DNA of 64,000 nucleotides from Tardiphaga sp. (GCF_028290785.1 NZ_JAQGJD010000227.1:1-64000); one strand, 5' to 3'. Shown: positions 21,724 through 31,751, counted from the first letter of the stretch. Translations and numbers: made by a program. The notes: generated from the letters alone by a model not told the origin.

Positions 21724-24700
21724 TTAGGATTGCGTCTCAAGAACCGCCGCCGGCTCTTGCTGCGGAGGTACGTGCTCCGACAACGCAGCGTCTTGCACTA
21801 AGTCCACAGCGTCAGCCTTTGGCCGGTCATCCCCGTGATTGGGGTAAATCCGGAACCATGCGACGTACAGCGCTGGCAGAAACAAGAGTGTCAGCAACGT
21901 TCCGACAATGATGCCGCCCATCATCGCGTAGGCCATCGGGCCCCAGAAGATCTCGCGCGCGATCGGAATCAGCGCGAGACTTGCGGCGGCCGCGGTCAGC
22001 AGGATCGGCCGCATACGATGTTCGGTCGCCTCCACGACGGCTTCCCAGGCCGCGCGCCCCTGCTTCCTCAAATCCTCGATCTGCACGATCAGGATCACCG
22101 AGTTTCGGATCAGAATGCCGATCAGCGCCAGCACACCAAGGATGGCAACAAAGCCGAGAGGTGCGCCGCTTGGCAGCAGGGCCATGACGACGCCGATCAC
22201 GGCGAGCGGCGCGACCGCGAATACCAGGAACAAGCGGTGGAAGCTCTGCAACTGAATCATCAGGACCGTAGCCATGACGAAAAGCATCAACGGAACGACG
22301 GCCACGATCGGCGCCTGGCTCTTAGCGCTCTCCTCGACGGAGCCGCCGATATTCACCGAATACCCTGCAGGGAGCCCCTTGGCGAACTGCGTCACCTTCG
22401 GCGCGAGCTGATCCACCACGGTCTTCGGCTGAACGTCATCGACGATCCCCGCCTTCAGCGTAATCGTGGGAACGCGCGCGCGCCGCCAGATGGTCGGCTG
22501 CTCGATCTCGTAGCGCACATTGGCCACTGCCCCGAGCGGCACCGATTGACCGCCGCCCCCCGTCAATTGCAGGTCCCGCAGCGTATCGATCGAGGCGCGC
22601 TCCGCCGTAGTAGCCCGGCCCGTGACATTCACGAGGTAGATGCTGTCACGAACCTGGGTGATCGGTGTGCCCTCAAGCACGGAGTTCAAGGTCGTCGCGA
22701 TGTCTTCCGACGTCACGCCAAGCTGGCGCGCCTTGTCCTGAAGTACGTCCACCTTGACGACGCGCGCAGGCTCCATCCAGTCGAACACGACGTTGCCAAG
22801 ACCGGGATTGCTCCGCACAACGCCTGCAAGTTGCTGCGAGATATCCCTGACCTTCGCGATGTCTGGCCCGCTCACGCGGTATTGCACGGGACGCCCCACC
22901 GGCGGGCCGACCTCGAGTAGCTTGACGTAGGTGTCGGTACCGGGAAACGTCTTCCTCAAATACTCCTCAAATTTCGCCTTGACGAGGTCGCGCGCTTTTA
23001 CACCGCCCTTGGTCACAACTACCTGCTGGCCAAACCACGTATTGGCTGTCTGCACGTCGAACGACAGCACGAACCGCGGCGCGCCCGTGCCGACATAAGT
23101 CGACCAATGCTCGACGGAGCCATTGCCCTGTAGCTGTTCGCGCTCGAAGCGCGCCATCTGCGCGTTGGTGTCTGCAATCGAGGCGTTTTGCGGCAGATTC
23201 CAGTCGATCACCAGTTCATCGCGATCCGACGACGGAAAGAATTGCTGCTGCACGAAATTCATGCCGAACAACGCGATGAAAAACGCTGCAACCGTCACGC
23301 CGACCGTGGCCCAGCGGTAGTGCATGCAGACGAGCAGCAGGCGGGTGAACATCTGCGCCAGCCGGCCCTTCTCGTCATGGTGGCCCTTGATTTTGGCCGG
23401 TAGGATGGTGACCCCGAGCAGCGGCGTGAACAGCACCGCGACGATCCACGACACGATCAGGGAGACCCCGATCACCACGAACAGGGTGAAGGTGAACTCG
23501 CCGGCATTGCTGCTGTTCAGCCCGATCGGGATGAAGCCCGCGACGGTGACCAGCGTACCCGTCAGCATGGGAAACGCGGTCGATGTATAGACGTGGGTCG
23601 CCGCCTTCTCCAGGGGATCGCCGACCTCCAGCCGGGCCACCATCATTTCGACGGCTATCATGGCATCATCGACCAGAAGGCCCAGCGCGATGATCAATGC
23701 ACCGAGCGAAATTCTCTGCAATGAAATGCCGGCATAGGCCATCACAACGAACGTAATGGCGAGAACCAGCGGGATCGCAATGGCGACGACAAGTCCGGCG
23801 CGCATGCCCAAGCTAAGAAAGCTGATGGCAAGAACGATGACTACGGCCTCGAACAGCGCTTCGGTGAATCCCGACACGGCATGCTCGACGACGACTGGCT
23901 GATCCGCGACCAGGTGAACGCCGATGCCGATCGGCAGGTCGGCAATGACCTTTGACATTTCCTGCTTCAGCGCCTCGCCGAAGTGCAGCAGGTTTGCGCC
24001 GGACTTCATGCCGATGGCAAGCCCGATCGCAGGCTGACCGCTGTACCTGAACAAGGTCTTGGGCGGATCGGCGTAACCGCGCGTGATGGTCGCGACATCC
24101 GTCAAGGGAAAGAAGCGGTCGTTGATCCGCAGGTTAACCGCTTTCAGGCTTGCCTCCGACGTGAACTGGCCGTTCACCCGCACGGCGATGCGCTCGGGGC
24201 CTTGCTGAAAGACGCCGGACGGCGCGACCGCGTTTTGCCCCTGCAGGGAAGCCATGATCGAATGGACATCGAGGCCAAGGGCCGCGATTTTCCGCGTCGA
24301 GAATTCAAGGTAAATCACCTCGTCCTGGGCGCCCAGAATATCGACCTTGCCGACGTCCGGCACGGCCAGGACCTTGGCGCGGATGCCTTCAACCTCATCG
24401 CGCAGCTGGCGCTGGGTCAAACCATCGCTGGTGAAGGCATAGATGTTGCCGAACACGTCGCCGAAGCGATCGTTGAACCCCGGTCCGATTACGCCTTGCG
24501 GAAAGTCGCCCTTGATATCCGCAATCATATTGCGGACCCGGATCCAGGTCGGCTTGACGTCGGCCGCCTTGGTGTTGTCGCGCAAATAGACGAAGACGGT
24601 GGTCTGGCCCGCGACCGTCAGGCTCTTGGTGTAGTCGAGCGATTCCAGCTCCTCGAGCTTCTTCTCGATCCGGTCAGTGACCTGACGCGTCATCTCTTCA

Positions 24701-24876
24701 GGCGAGGCGCCCGGCCACTGCGCCTGGATCACCATGGTCTTGATGGTGAAGTCAGGATCTTCCTGACGACCAAGCTGAAGGTACGCAAAAAGGCCTGCCG
24801 CCATGAAGGCGATCATGAAATACCAAACAAGCGAACGATGTCCGAGCGCCCAGTCGGAAAGGTTGAACGGCTTCAT
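21724..24876 (-). CDS. RND efflux transporter permease (AcrB/MexB superfamily)
   Basis: MKPFNLSDWALGHRSLVWYFMIAFMAAGLF...QWPGASPEEMTRQVTDRIEKKLEEL...LVDDAMIAVEMM. Confidence 0.94.
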   Translation of the reverse strand: MKPFNLSDWALGHRSLVWYFMIAFMAAGLFAYLQLGRQEDPDFTIKTMVIQAQWPGASPEEMTRQVTDRIEKKLEELESLDYTKSLTVAGQTTVFVYLRDNTKAADVKPTWIRVRNMIADIKGDFPQGVIGPGFNDRFGDVFGNIYAFTSDGLTQRQLRDEVEGIRAKVLAVPDVGKVDILGAQDEVIYLEFSTRKIAALGLDVHSIMASLQGQNAVAPSGVFQQGPERIAVRVNGQFTSEASLKAVNLRINDRFFPLTDVATITRGYADPPKTLFRYSGQPAIGLAIGMKSGANLLHFGEALKQEMSKVIADLPIGIGVHLVADQPVVVEHAVSGFTEALFEAVVIVLAISFLSLGMRAGLVVAIAIPLVLAITFVVMAYAGISLQRISLGALIIALGLLVDDAMIAVEMMVARLEVGDPLEKAATHVYTSTAFPMLTGTLVTVAGFIPIGLNSSNAGEFTFTLFVVIGVSLIVSWIVAVLFTPLLGVTILPAKIKGHHDEKGRLAQMFTRLLLVCMHYRWATVGVTVAAFFIALFGMNFVQQQFFPSSDRDELVIDWNLPQNASIADTNAQMARFEREQLQGNGSVEHWSTYVGTGAPRFVLSFDVQTANTWFGQQVVVTKGGVKARDLVKAKFEEYLRKTFPGTDTYVKLLEVGPPVGRPVQYRVSGPDIAKVRDISQQLAGVVRSNPGLGNVVFDWMEPARVVKVDVLQDKARQLGVTSEDIATTLNSVLEGTPITQVRDSIYLVNVTGRATTAERASIDTLRDLQLTGGGGQSVPLGAVANVRYEIEQPTIWRRARVPTITLKAGIVDDVQPKTVVDQLAPKVTQFAKGLPAGYSVNIGGSVEESAKSQAPIVAVVPLMLFVMATVLMIQLQSFHRLFLVFAVAPLAVIGVVMALLPSGAPLGFVAILGVLALIGILIRNSVILIVQIEDLRKQGRAAWEAVVEATEHRMRPILLTAAAASLALIPIAREIFWGPMAYAMMGGIIVGTLLTLLFLPALYVAWFRIYPNHGDDRPKADAVDLVQDAALSEHVPPQQEPAAVLETQS

Positions 24877-25946
24877 GGGTTCTGATCCTTGATAAGGACA
24901 TGCTGCCCCGGCGTGAGGCTGTGAATTCCGGCGGTAACGATGCGCGCGCCGGGATAAAGCCCGTCGATGATGCGGGCACCTCCGGTGTCGTCGGCGAGAC
25001 CGACCTTGTGCAACGACACGGTGCTGGCAGGCTGATCGACGACCCAGACAAAATTGGCGCCATCCTTGGCCAGTACCGCCGACGCGGGCACGCGCAAAGC
25101 CGGACTTTCGGCTTTGCCGAGCTTTGCCGTAACGGTCGCGCCCAGACGGAAGCTGTCTGGCGGATTGTTCAATGCGATGCGGGCGCGCCGCAGGCGCGTG
25201 ACCGGATCGGCCTGGGGTGCGATCTCGCGGACCCTGCCTTCCACCTGAACGGCAGGCAGCAACTGCAAGCAAACCGTGAATGGCAGTCCAATTTCCAGTG
25301 GTACCGGGAAGTCCTCGCCGATATCGACCACCGCTTCCCTGATGTCAGGCCTCGCAACCGTCACGACATTCTGGCCGGGGGAAACCACCTGTCCGACTTC
25401 CGCGCCCACTGCAGTGACAACTCCTGCGAAATTCGCCTTGAGCTGTGCATAGCCGCGTTGCTCAATGGCCTTGATCAAGTTTGCCTGTGCATGCGCCACC
25501 GACGCGTCGGCACCGGCCCGTGCCTGCTCGGCATTGTCCAACGTCTGTTTTGTAGTGGCTTGGGTTGTGATGAGGGTTCGCTTCCGCTTCTCCGTCGCCG
25601 CAGCGGTCGCCAACTGCGCCTCGGCCTTCGCGAGCTCGGCCCTGGCCGAGTGCACTGCAAGCTCCAGAGCCGTGGAATCGATGACACCGACGGTTTGTCC
25701 GTCGCTGACGAGATCACCGACGGAGACGGGACGTCCGGTCAGGCGTCCCAAGACGCGGAACGCGAGATTGGTCTTGAACTGCGGCTCGACAACGCCCACC
25801 GCGACGGGGCCGTCCGTGCGGCCCGGCTCAAGAACCATCGACAACACGGGTCGCACAGGCTCGGGCGCTTTCGCGTCCTGCTGACATCCAGCCAGCATCA
25901 GCGCGGATACAAGTGGGCCGGTTGCGATCATGGCGCGCCGGTTCAT
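24873..25946 (-). CDS. RND efflux periplasmic adaptor (membrane fusion protein)
   Basis: Lipobox LMLAGCQQ; VLGRLTGRPVSVGDLVSDGQTVGVIDST; stop overlaps permease start. Confidence 0.9.
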   Translation of the reverse strand: MNRRAMIATGPLVSALMLAGCQQDAKAPEPVRPVLSMVLEPGRTDGPVAVGVVEPQFKTNLAFRVLGRLTGRPVSVGDLVSDGQTVGVIDSTALELAVHSARAELAKAEAQLATAAATEKRKRTLITTQATTKQTLDNAEQARAGADASVAHAQANLIKAIEQRGYAQLKANFAGVVTAVGAEVGQVVSPGQNVVTVARPDIREAVVDIGEDFPVPLEIGLPFTVCLQLLPAVQVEGRVREIAPQADPVTRLRRARIALNNPPDSFRLGATVTAKLGKAESPALRVPASAVLAKDGANFVWVVDQPASTVSLHKVGLADDTGGARIIDGLYPGARIVTAGIHSLTPGQHVLIKDQNP

Positions 25947-27172
25947 GACGGGTCTCCCTCATATGTCACGGGCTGGCCAACGCTCAGCAGCTTGCCGCCG
26001 TCGATGACGACGCGGTCGCCCGGCTTGAGCCCGGCCTTGATCAGTACTTCACGGGCTTCATAACCGCCGATCGTCACCGGCTTGAGCGCAGCCGTTTTGG
26101 TCGCCGGATCGACGGTCCAAACCGCCGGCTTCGATCCCGCCGCCACCAACGCACTCCAGGGCAACGCGATCTCCGGCAGGGCTTTCGCTTTGACGGTTCC
26201 TGCAACGGCGCTTCCAAGCGTCATCGCGGCCGGCGGATCCTGAATGGCTACTTTGACCCGAATGGTCGAACTCTTCGGGTCAACCGCGGGCGAGACTTCC
26301 CTGACATCTCCGTTTGCCGTCGCGGCCGCGTCAGAGACCAGTGCCAGCGACACGCGGCTGCTATCGATATCGCTAAAGAAAAGCGATTCGTAGACGTCGA
26401 AGACGGCGTCCCGCTCTCCGTCCTGCGCCAGTGAAAACACCGGTTGCGCGGCCTGTACGATCTGGCCAACTTCCAGATTGCGCCCGGTGACCACGCCGGC
26501 GGCTTCGGCGCGCAGCGCAGTATGGTTCAGGGCGTCTTTTGAGGTTCCAAGCGCAGCTCTTGCTGCTTCAAGCCCACCTTCTGCGGTTCGCAATCCCTCC
26601 TGCGCCTGATCGTATGCCGTCCGCGTCGTGAAACCGCTTGCGATCAGCGCCTTCTGCCGTTCGAAGGTAGCGCTGGCTACCCGCAACTGGGATTCTGCGG
26701 CCAGCACGGCGGCGCTGGCGGCATCGACGTCGGCCTGCTGCTCGGCGGGATCGAGCACAGCCAGGACTTCACCAGCCTGGACGCTGGCGCCGACATCGAC
26801 ATAGCGCGCGAGCACACGTCCGTTGACGCGGAACGAGAGATCCGCGCGAAACCGGGCCTGGATTTCGCCGGTCAGGGTGACGGAGGCCTGTCGGTCGCGC
26901 GGCTGCACGATCGCCGTGCGCACGATCGCGGCCCGAGGGACAGGAGCAGCGGCGTGATCGTTGCAGCCACTCAGTGCGGTCGCGACAAGCGTAGCCGCGA
27001 GCCCGCAAAGCGCCTTCAAGGCGCCGTTGGTTCGAACGGTATTGGTCTGGTTTGAAGAGCCGGGTTTCACAGCGCATCTGCGGTCGTCCGCTCCCTCATT
27101 TACTTCACGCTGCAGAATGGCCTGCTCCAGACTTGCAGGATCCGGGCTGAGCATTGTCACGATGATCTCCAC
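25943..27172 (-). CDS. RND efflux periplasmic adaptor (second copy; start uncertain)
   Basis: VNGRVLARYVDVGASVQAGEVLAVLDPAEQQADVDAA; ALSGCNDH lipobox; stop overlaps next adaptor. Confidence 0.88.
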   Translation of the reverse strand: MEIIVTMLSPDPASLEQAILQREVNEGADDRRCAVKPGSSNQTNTVRTNGALKALCGLAATLVATALSGCNDHAAAPVPRAAIVRTAIVQPRDRQASVTLTGEIQARFRADLSFRVNGRVLARYVDVGASVQAGEVLAVLDPAEQQADVDAASAAVLAAESQLRVASATFERQKALIASGFTTRTAYDQAQEGLRTAEGGLEAARAALGTSKDALNHTALRAEAAGVVTGRNLEVGQIVQAAQPVFSLAQDGERDAVFDVYESLFFSDIDSSRVSLALVSDAAATANGDVREVSPAVDPKSSTIRVKVAIQDPPAAMTLGSAVAGTVKAKALPEIALPWSALVAAGSKPAVWTVDPATKTAALKPVTIGGYEAREVLIKAGLKPGDRVVIDGGKLLSVGQPVTYEGDPS

Positions 27173-27282
27173 TGGTTGCGCCGGATGATCGGGGTCGAAC
27201 GCGCACGTGGCGGCTCAGCCGGTCATTCGAATGAGCTGTCACAGCCCAGCTACCGAAGCCGGCTAGTGACGCAATAATCAAA

Positions 27283-27297
27283 CTATACCGTATATTT
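27283..27297. promoter_or_regulatory. Candidate TetR-type operator, copy 1 (ACTATACCGTATATT)
   Basis: 15-bp imperfect palindrome in the divergent intergenic region between adaptor (-) and tetR (+); related to the 29597-29611 site. Confidence 0.6.
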
Positions 27298-27373
27298 TCT
27301 TTTACTTGCATTTCCGGCGTGGCCATGTCAAGTGAGATTTAGGCGCGCACAGACTCGTGATTGGGAATTGGTG

Positions 27374-28036
27374 ATGGCGAAGAACAAAAGTCCAAAACGC
27401 GGCAGACCTCCCAAGGAGCTTGCCGGCGACGTCCAAACGCGGATTCTCGATGCAGCCCAGCAGCTATTCCTCGAAAAAGGATTTCGAAGCGCCAGCATCG
27501 ACGATATCTCCGCACTGGCCCCCGCGAGCAAACCGACCATCTACGCCCACTTCCCCGGCAAGGAGGCGCTGTTCGTGGCCGTGGTGGCCCGGACCATCAA
27601 CGGATTAACGGATTTCGAGGGGTTCACGCCGGCAGGCCGCACGACCCAGGAAAAGCTCACCAATCTCGGCATCGAGATCGTGGAAAGATTTGTCGAGGAC
27701 ACACTGGACCTCACGCGCGCGACGATCGCGGAGGCGCGACGATTTCCCGAGTTAAGCCGAAATGTTCACGACGCGGCGCGAGACCGCGCGGCTGGAGCCG
27801 TTTCGCAGCTCTTGAACGAGACAACGCAGAAGGTTGCGCGTTCACCAAAAGGACCTTTCAGCGCAAAACGAAGCGTTGCGACCGCGCAGATGTTCATGGA
27901 TCTCATCCTGCTTCCGATGCTGATGAGATCTTTGATGGGTGAGGAATTGAAGGATCTCAGAAAGGAGCTGCCGACGTTCCTGCACGAACGGGTCAATTTC
28001 TTTCTTGCGGCTTGCGAGGCAGACTGGAAGCCGTAA
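27374..28036 (+). CDS. TetR/AcrR family transcriptional regulator
   Basis: RGRPPKELAGDVQTRILDAAQQLFLEKGFRSASIDDISALAPASKPTIYAHFPGKEALF. Confidence 0.93.
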   Translation: MAKNKSPKRGRPPKELAGDVQTRILDAAQQLFLEKGFRSASIDDISALAPASKPTIYAHFPGKEALFVAVVARTINGLTDFEGFTPAGRTTQEKLTNLGIEIVERFVEDTLDLTRATIAEARRFPELSRNVHDAARDRAAGAVSQLLNETTQKVARSPKGPFSAKRSVATAQMFMDLILLPMLMRSLMGEELKDLRKELPTFLHERVNFFLAACEADWKP

Positions 28037-28056
28037 ATCAGGCCGGACTCCGTTTG

Positions 28057-28710
28057 CTATCTTTGCCACACGGCCTTGGGACGCAATTCGGCGACGGGAT
28101 CGATCGACCGAGCCCACGGAGCTTGACGCAGCGCGCCGGCGCAGAAATCCATCATCTCGTCGAACGCGGGCCGAACGGTAGCGGCGTTGATCCGCGACGG
28201 ATTGAGATATCCGTCCATCGCTTCAAGCAAGCAACAGGTCATCGCCATCGGATTTCCCGGTCGCAGTTCGCCGCTCCCCTGCCCGCCAGCGACGATCGCG
28301 CGCACAATCCCGTGGATCCGGTCTGCGTAAGACAGGGCGACCGTCCAGTTCTCGCGTACCGCCGCAGCGACCAATTCGTGCTGCTTGCCATCGTGCTTCA
28401 GCCGATGTTCGTGCAGCAACGAGATTGCCTTCAGAACAAACGTTAGACGCTCCACAACACAGCCGCTCCCGCCAGCCTCAAGCGTTGCGACTGCGTAGGC
28501 CTGTTCGAACAGATCGGCCACGACCGCCTCTTCGATCGCCTGCTTTGAGGGGAAGAAGCGGTAGACATTGGCGGGAGACATTGACGCCGCGCGAGCGATA
28601 TCGGCAACGGTTGTCTTCTTGAAGCCGATCTCGCGGTGCAAGTGGACGGCAGCTTCCACGATCCGCCGGCAAACATCTGACGGTCTGCTCTGGGTTGTCA
28701 CCTCTCGCAT
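28057..28710 (-). CDS. TetR/AcrR family transcriptional regulator
   Basis: RRIVEAAVHLHREIGFKKTTVADIARAASMSPANVYRFFPSKQAIEEAV. Confidence 0.92.
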   Translation of the reverse strand: MREVTTQSRPSDVCRRIVEAAVHLHREIGFKKTTVADIARAASMSPANVYRFFPSKQAIEEAVVADLFEQAYAVATLEAGGSGCVVERLTFVLKAISLLHEHRLKHDGKQHELVAAAVRENWTVALSYADRIHGIVRAIVAGGQGSGELRPGNPMAMTCCLLEAMDGYLNPSRINAATVRPAFDEMMDFCAGALRQAPWARSIDPVAELRPKAVWQR

Positions 28711-28720
28711 CGCCCTGGCC

Positions 28721-29158
28721 TCAGCGCGAAGGGATCGCCTGCAGTTCGCGCCGGCAGGCCTCGCCGAAGAAACGCAATGGATCCATTTCCTCCATGAACT
28801 CGGGCAAATCAACCAATTCCCGGTTTGGCGACAGATAGGTTTCGATGATCAGGCGACCTGCCCGCTCGGCGGCTTGAACGACTTCATCGCTGGACGAGAT
28901 CCGCATCCGCCCGACCAGCGCATACAGGTTGACCAATTGTGGAATTTCGGATTTGTCGCTGACCAGCGCGTCGGCGTATATCTTGGAAGCCTCCTCGATG
29001 AAGCTTCGATAGAGCCGCTCGCGTTTGGAAATGGACCGGGCAAAGTGGCGGTCGCGAAGCCTGCGACGCCGAGTCACCCATCCAGTCACGATGGTGGAGA
29101 TCGCCCCGAAGGCCGAGCCGCCGAACGCGGCGAAGGCGGGAAAATAAATCGTGTTCAT
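28721..29158 (-). CDS. Hypothetical protein with N-terminal TM segment
   Basis: MNTIYFPAFAAFGGSAFGAISTIVTGWVTRRRRLRDRHFARSISKRERLYRSFIEEA. Confidence 0.6.
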   Translation of the reverse strand: MNTIYFPAFAAFGGSAFGAISTIVTGWVTRRRRLRDRHFARSISKRERLYRSFIEEASKIYADALVSDKSEIPQLVNLYALVGRMRISSSDEVVQAAERAGRLIIETYLSPNRELVDLPEFMEEMDPLRFFGEACRRELQAIPSR

Positions 29159-29162
29159 GCGA

Positions 29163-29453
29163 TTATTCCTCATCTTTGGCGTCTCGGCCGATCGGGTACG
29201 ATCCTATTGTTCTAACTAAAGCCGTTGATGCGCCGTGCTCGAAGACGGCTCTGCAGGCGTTGCTGAGTTCCGGCTGTCTTTGCCTGAGGCAGGTTTCCAC
29301 ACTGGTGGCATCAGGAACGTAGCTGGCGCACAGCCGGAAAGCGTCGGGCGCGCATGCAGCCCTTTGCTCGGCAGTGCCGCGATCTTCTTGGGCTAAGACG
29401 GCCCCATTGCCGAACAAAGCCGCCAACGTGACGACTAACGTGTACTTGAACAT
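29163..29453 (-). CDS. Small secreted Cys-containing hypothetical protein
   Basis: Signal peptide MFKYTLVVTLAALFGNGAVLAQ; CAPDAFRLCASYVPDATSVETCLRQRQPELSNACRAVF. Confidence 0.65.
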   Translation of the reverse strand: MFKYTLVVTLAALFGNGAVLAQEDRGTAEQRAACAPDAFRLCASYVPDATSVETCLRQRQPELSNACRAVFEHGASTALVRTIGSYPIGRDAKDEE

Positions 29454-29596
29454 CCTGAATCCTTTCTCCGTTGAAGCACCCTGCATTTCGAACGGAAACG
29501 CAGCCTCACGCTCCGCCGTCCGCCATACCGACAGCTCCGAACACGCGTTTGTGAGTCTTTGGCCTTGACACATCCCGCAGCTCGGGATTTATATGA

Positions 29597-29611
29597 ACTA
29601 TACGGTGTAGT
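29597..29611. promoter_or_regulatory. Candidate TetR-type operator, copy 2 (ACTATACGGTGTAGT)
   Basis: Near-perfect 15-bp palindrome between divergent genes 29163-29453 (-) and 29630 (+); shares ACTATACSGTRTAKT with 27283-27297. Confidence 0.6.
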
Positions 29612-29629
29612 ATATTTTGGAGGATGAAA

Positions 29630-29836
29630 ATGTCAACGCTGTTGTTATTGCTGGCGAGGGAAAATCCATGGCCCGGGCTCGCGGTCGCATCGCTCAACTT
29701 GATTGTCGCTTTGTCCCTTGTCGGCATAAGCCTGCTGCTGGGCGTCACAATTTCGTTGCTCGCCTGGTTTGGCACGCTCGTCGATCGCGGGGCGGTGCCG
29801 GTCCGGCGTCGCTCAGAGCGGAGGGCCGCTCCATGA
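29630..29836 (+). CDS. Small membrane protein
   Basis: GGAGG ribosome-binding site upstream; MSTLLLLLARENPWPGLAVASLNLIVALSLVGISLLLGVTISLLAWFGTLVDRG. Confidence 0.55.
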   Translation: MSTLLLLLARENPWPGLAVASLNLIVALSLVGISLLLGVTISLLAWFGTLVDRGAVPVRRRSERRAAP

Positions 29837-29991
29837 CGCCAGCCCTTCTCCTCGCCCGCGACTGCATCATCTATTGGGTCAACGTGTGGCTTGCGCCGGT
29901 TGAGGGTGCCTTCGACTTGATCGAGTCGGAGCTCGTGCGCAGAGGCGTCGAGCTTGAGGTAGCCAAACGCCCTTCCCTGCCGGCCGCCTGA
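29833..29991 (+). CDS. Small hypothetical protein
   Basis: ATGA overlap with previous ORF; MTPALLLARDCIIYWVNVWLAPVEGAFDLIESELVRRGVELEVAKRPSLPAA. Confidence 0.45.
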   Translation: MTPALLLARDCIIYWVNVWLAPVEGAFDLIESELVRRGVELEVAKRPSLPAA

Positions 29992-30113
29992 CCCGGTTTC
30001 AACCGGTCGCGGCGACGGCACTTCGCTGCGCCGCGAGCACAGTCCCGGCCAGTACAGCCTCGTGCCAAACCAGGTCGCCGGTCATGTTTAACCAGAACCA
30101 CAGGATCTACCCC

Positions 30114-30707
30114 ATGCCCAGGAAACGGTTGTTTGCCCTCATCGTTTGGTCCGCTGCCCTCGCCAGCACGGGAGCGATGGCCGACGTCCCGCCGGCCCCT
30201 GTCGATGCTGAACGGCCGCGCGCGGCCGCACCCGGCGATGTCGATGAAGCAGCGAAGCGCCGTGTGCTCGAGCAATTCCGCACCGTCCGGGTACCGCTCG
30301 GTCAGGCGATGGCAACTGCGGAACGTCTGCATGAAGGTTCAAGGGCGGCAGACATCAGCTTCGAGGTATCGAGCCAGGCCGTCTATCGCGTGCGCACGAT
30401 CAAGAAAGAGCGGGTCTGGGAAAACGTCATAGATGCGAACACCGGAATCGTATCGCAGGCGGAGATCGCATCATCGCTGAAAGAGCTTGATCGAGAAGAT
30501 CTCGCCAACATCGTCGCCCTGAAGTGGATCAAACAGGAGCTGTCGGATGCGGTGCGGGTCGCTGAGAAAGCCGCGGAGGGAAACGCGCTCGCCGGTGGGC
30601 TCGTGAAGCAGAATGGCAAACTTAACTTCGTGGTCATCGTGGCCAGTGGCGGTCACTTGAAGGAAGTGATGCTCGAGCCGCCCAAGGTCGGAGCACTGCA
30701 GCGATGA
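30114..30707 (+). CDS. Secreted hypothetical protein, PepSY-like
   Basis: Signal peptide MPRKRLFALIVWSAALASTGAMA; SFEVSSQAVYRVRTIKKERVWENVIDANTGIVSQ resembles PepSY. Confidence 0.6.
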   Translation: MPRKRLFALIVWSAALASTGAMADVPPAPVDAERPRAAAPGDVDEAAKRRVLEQFRTVRVPLGQAMATAERLHEGSRAADISFEVSSQAVYRVRTIKKERVWENVIDANTGIVSQAEIASSLKELDREDLANIVALKWIKQELSDAVRVAEKAAEGNALAGGLVKQNGKLNFVVIVASGGHLKEVMLEPPKVGALQR

Positions 30708-30792
30708 AGAAGGCCTTCCGCCCAGCATCCAACGTCGGCCTTCATCGCACCTGGTAGGCGCCAATCGAAACGCGATGAGGAGATCTTGATGG

Positions 30793-31668
30793 CTACCGAT
30801 GTCGTCGTGTGCCGCTAACAACAGGCGACGCCATCGAATCTTCAGCTTTCGCGGCAGCAGCTTCCCGATGCAGCGCTACGGCCTGCTCCGCAGCCGCCAC
30901 CGCTCGGCCGTAACGGAACCAGGGAATCCGCGGCCAGAGATGATGCACCAGATGATAGTTTTGGTTCAGCATCAGGACCTGGGGCAGCCTGCCGCGAAAC
31001 ATCCGCGTACTTTCTAGCGGGTGCGTGGATGTGTGCGGATAATGCACCGCCCATGCGCCCGACAATTCAAGCAGCGCGCCGGAAATCAGCGCGGGTCCGA
31101 TCCAGCCCCACAGCAGGAATTCGATGCGTCCCGTCGAGACGCATGCAGCGATCACCGATATCTGTAGCGCGACCGTCGCCAGATGTTCCAATAGTTGTCG
31201 GCGCCTGCCCGCCCACAACCCCCTGCGCAACATGAAGTGATTGTCGTGCAGAAGCCGTACCACCGTCCACGGCGGCAGCAGCCAACGCGGCCGGCGTCCG
31301 ATGACGAAGTCGGGATCGCGCTCGGCGTCGTTGGTGAAGGCGTGATGCTGCAGGTGGATGACGCGGAAAAGCGGAAACGACAGGCCTTCGATCGCCACCG
31401 AAATGCGCCCCATCCAGGCATTGATACGGCGGTCCGGATGCGCGTTGCCGTGCACGGCCTCGTGGCCGACGGTGTAAAAACAATACAGACATAGGAACGC
31501 CACGGCGCCGGCGGCATAGCGCGAGATCGCGCCGTTCCAGAACAGCAGCGCGGACGCTGTAAGGACCGTCAGGTCGATGGCGAACACCCATACGGTGGGA
31601 TTGCCGACCAGTCGTTCCGGTAGCTGGATCAGCGAGCGATCGATCTGAACATTCGAGATGCGCGCCAT
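30793..31668 (-). CDS. Membrane fatty acid desaturase/hydroxylase family protein
   Basis: Three His boxes: GHEAVHGNAH, HLQHHAF, NYHLVHHLWP; multiple TM segments. Confidence 0.88.
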   Translation of the reverse strand: MARISNVQIDRSLIQLPERLVGNPTVWVFAIDLTVLTASALLFWNGAISRYAAGAVAFLCLYCFYTVGHEAVHGNAHPDRRINAWMGRISVAIEGLSFPLFRVIHLQHHAFTNDAERDPDFVIGRRPRWLLPPWTVVRLLHDNHFMLRRGLWAGRRRQLLEHLATVALQISVIAACVSTGRIEFLLWGWIGPALISGALLELSGAWAVHYPHTSTHPLESTRMFRGRLPQVLMLNQNYHLVHHLWPRIPWFRYGRAVAAAEQAVALHREAAAAKAEDSMASPVVSGTRRHR

Positions 31669-31732
31669 CTGGCGCCTCCGCGTGGTCCGCGTGTGTGTAT
31701 CCTGCGCGTATCGACACATCGAAAAAAGCAAA

Positions 31733-31751
31733 ATGCACTTATTGGTTGTAT
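31733..31751 (+). promoter_or_regulatory. Shared 19-bp palindromic motif, copy 1 (ATGCACT-TATTG-GTTGTAT)
   Basis: In the divergent desaturase/PKS intergenic region; matches ATRCACTTWTWRVKTGYAT. Confidence 0.65.
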
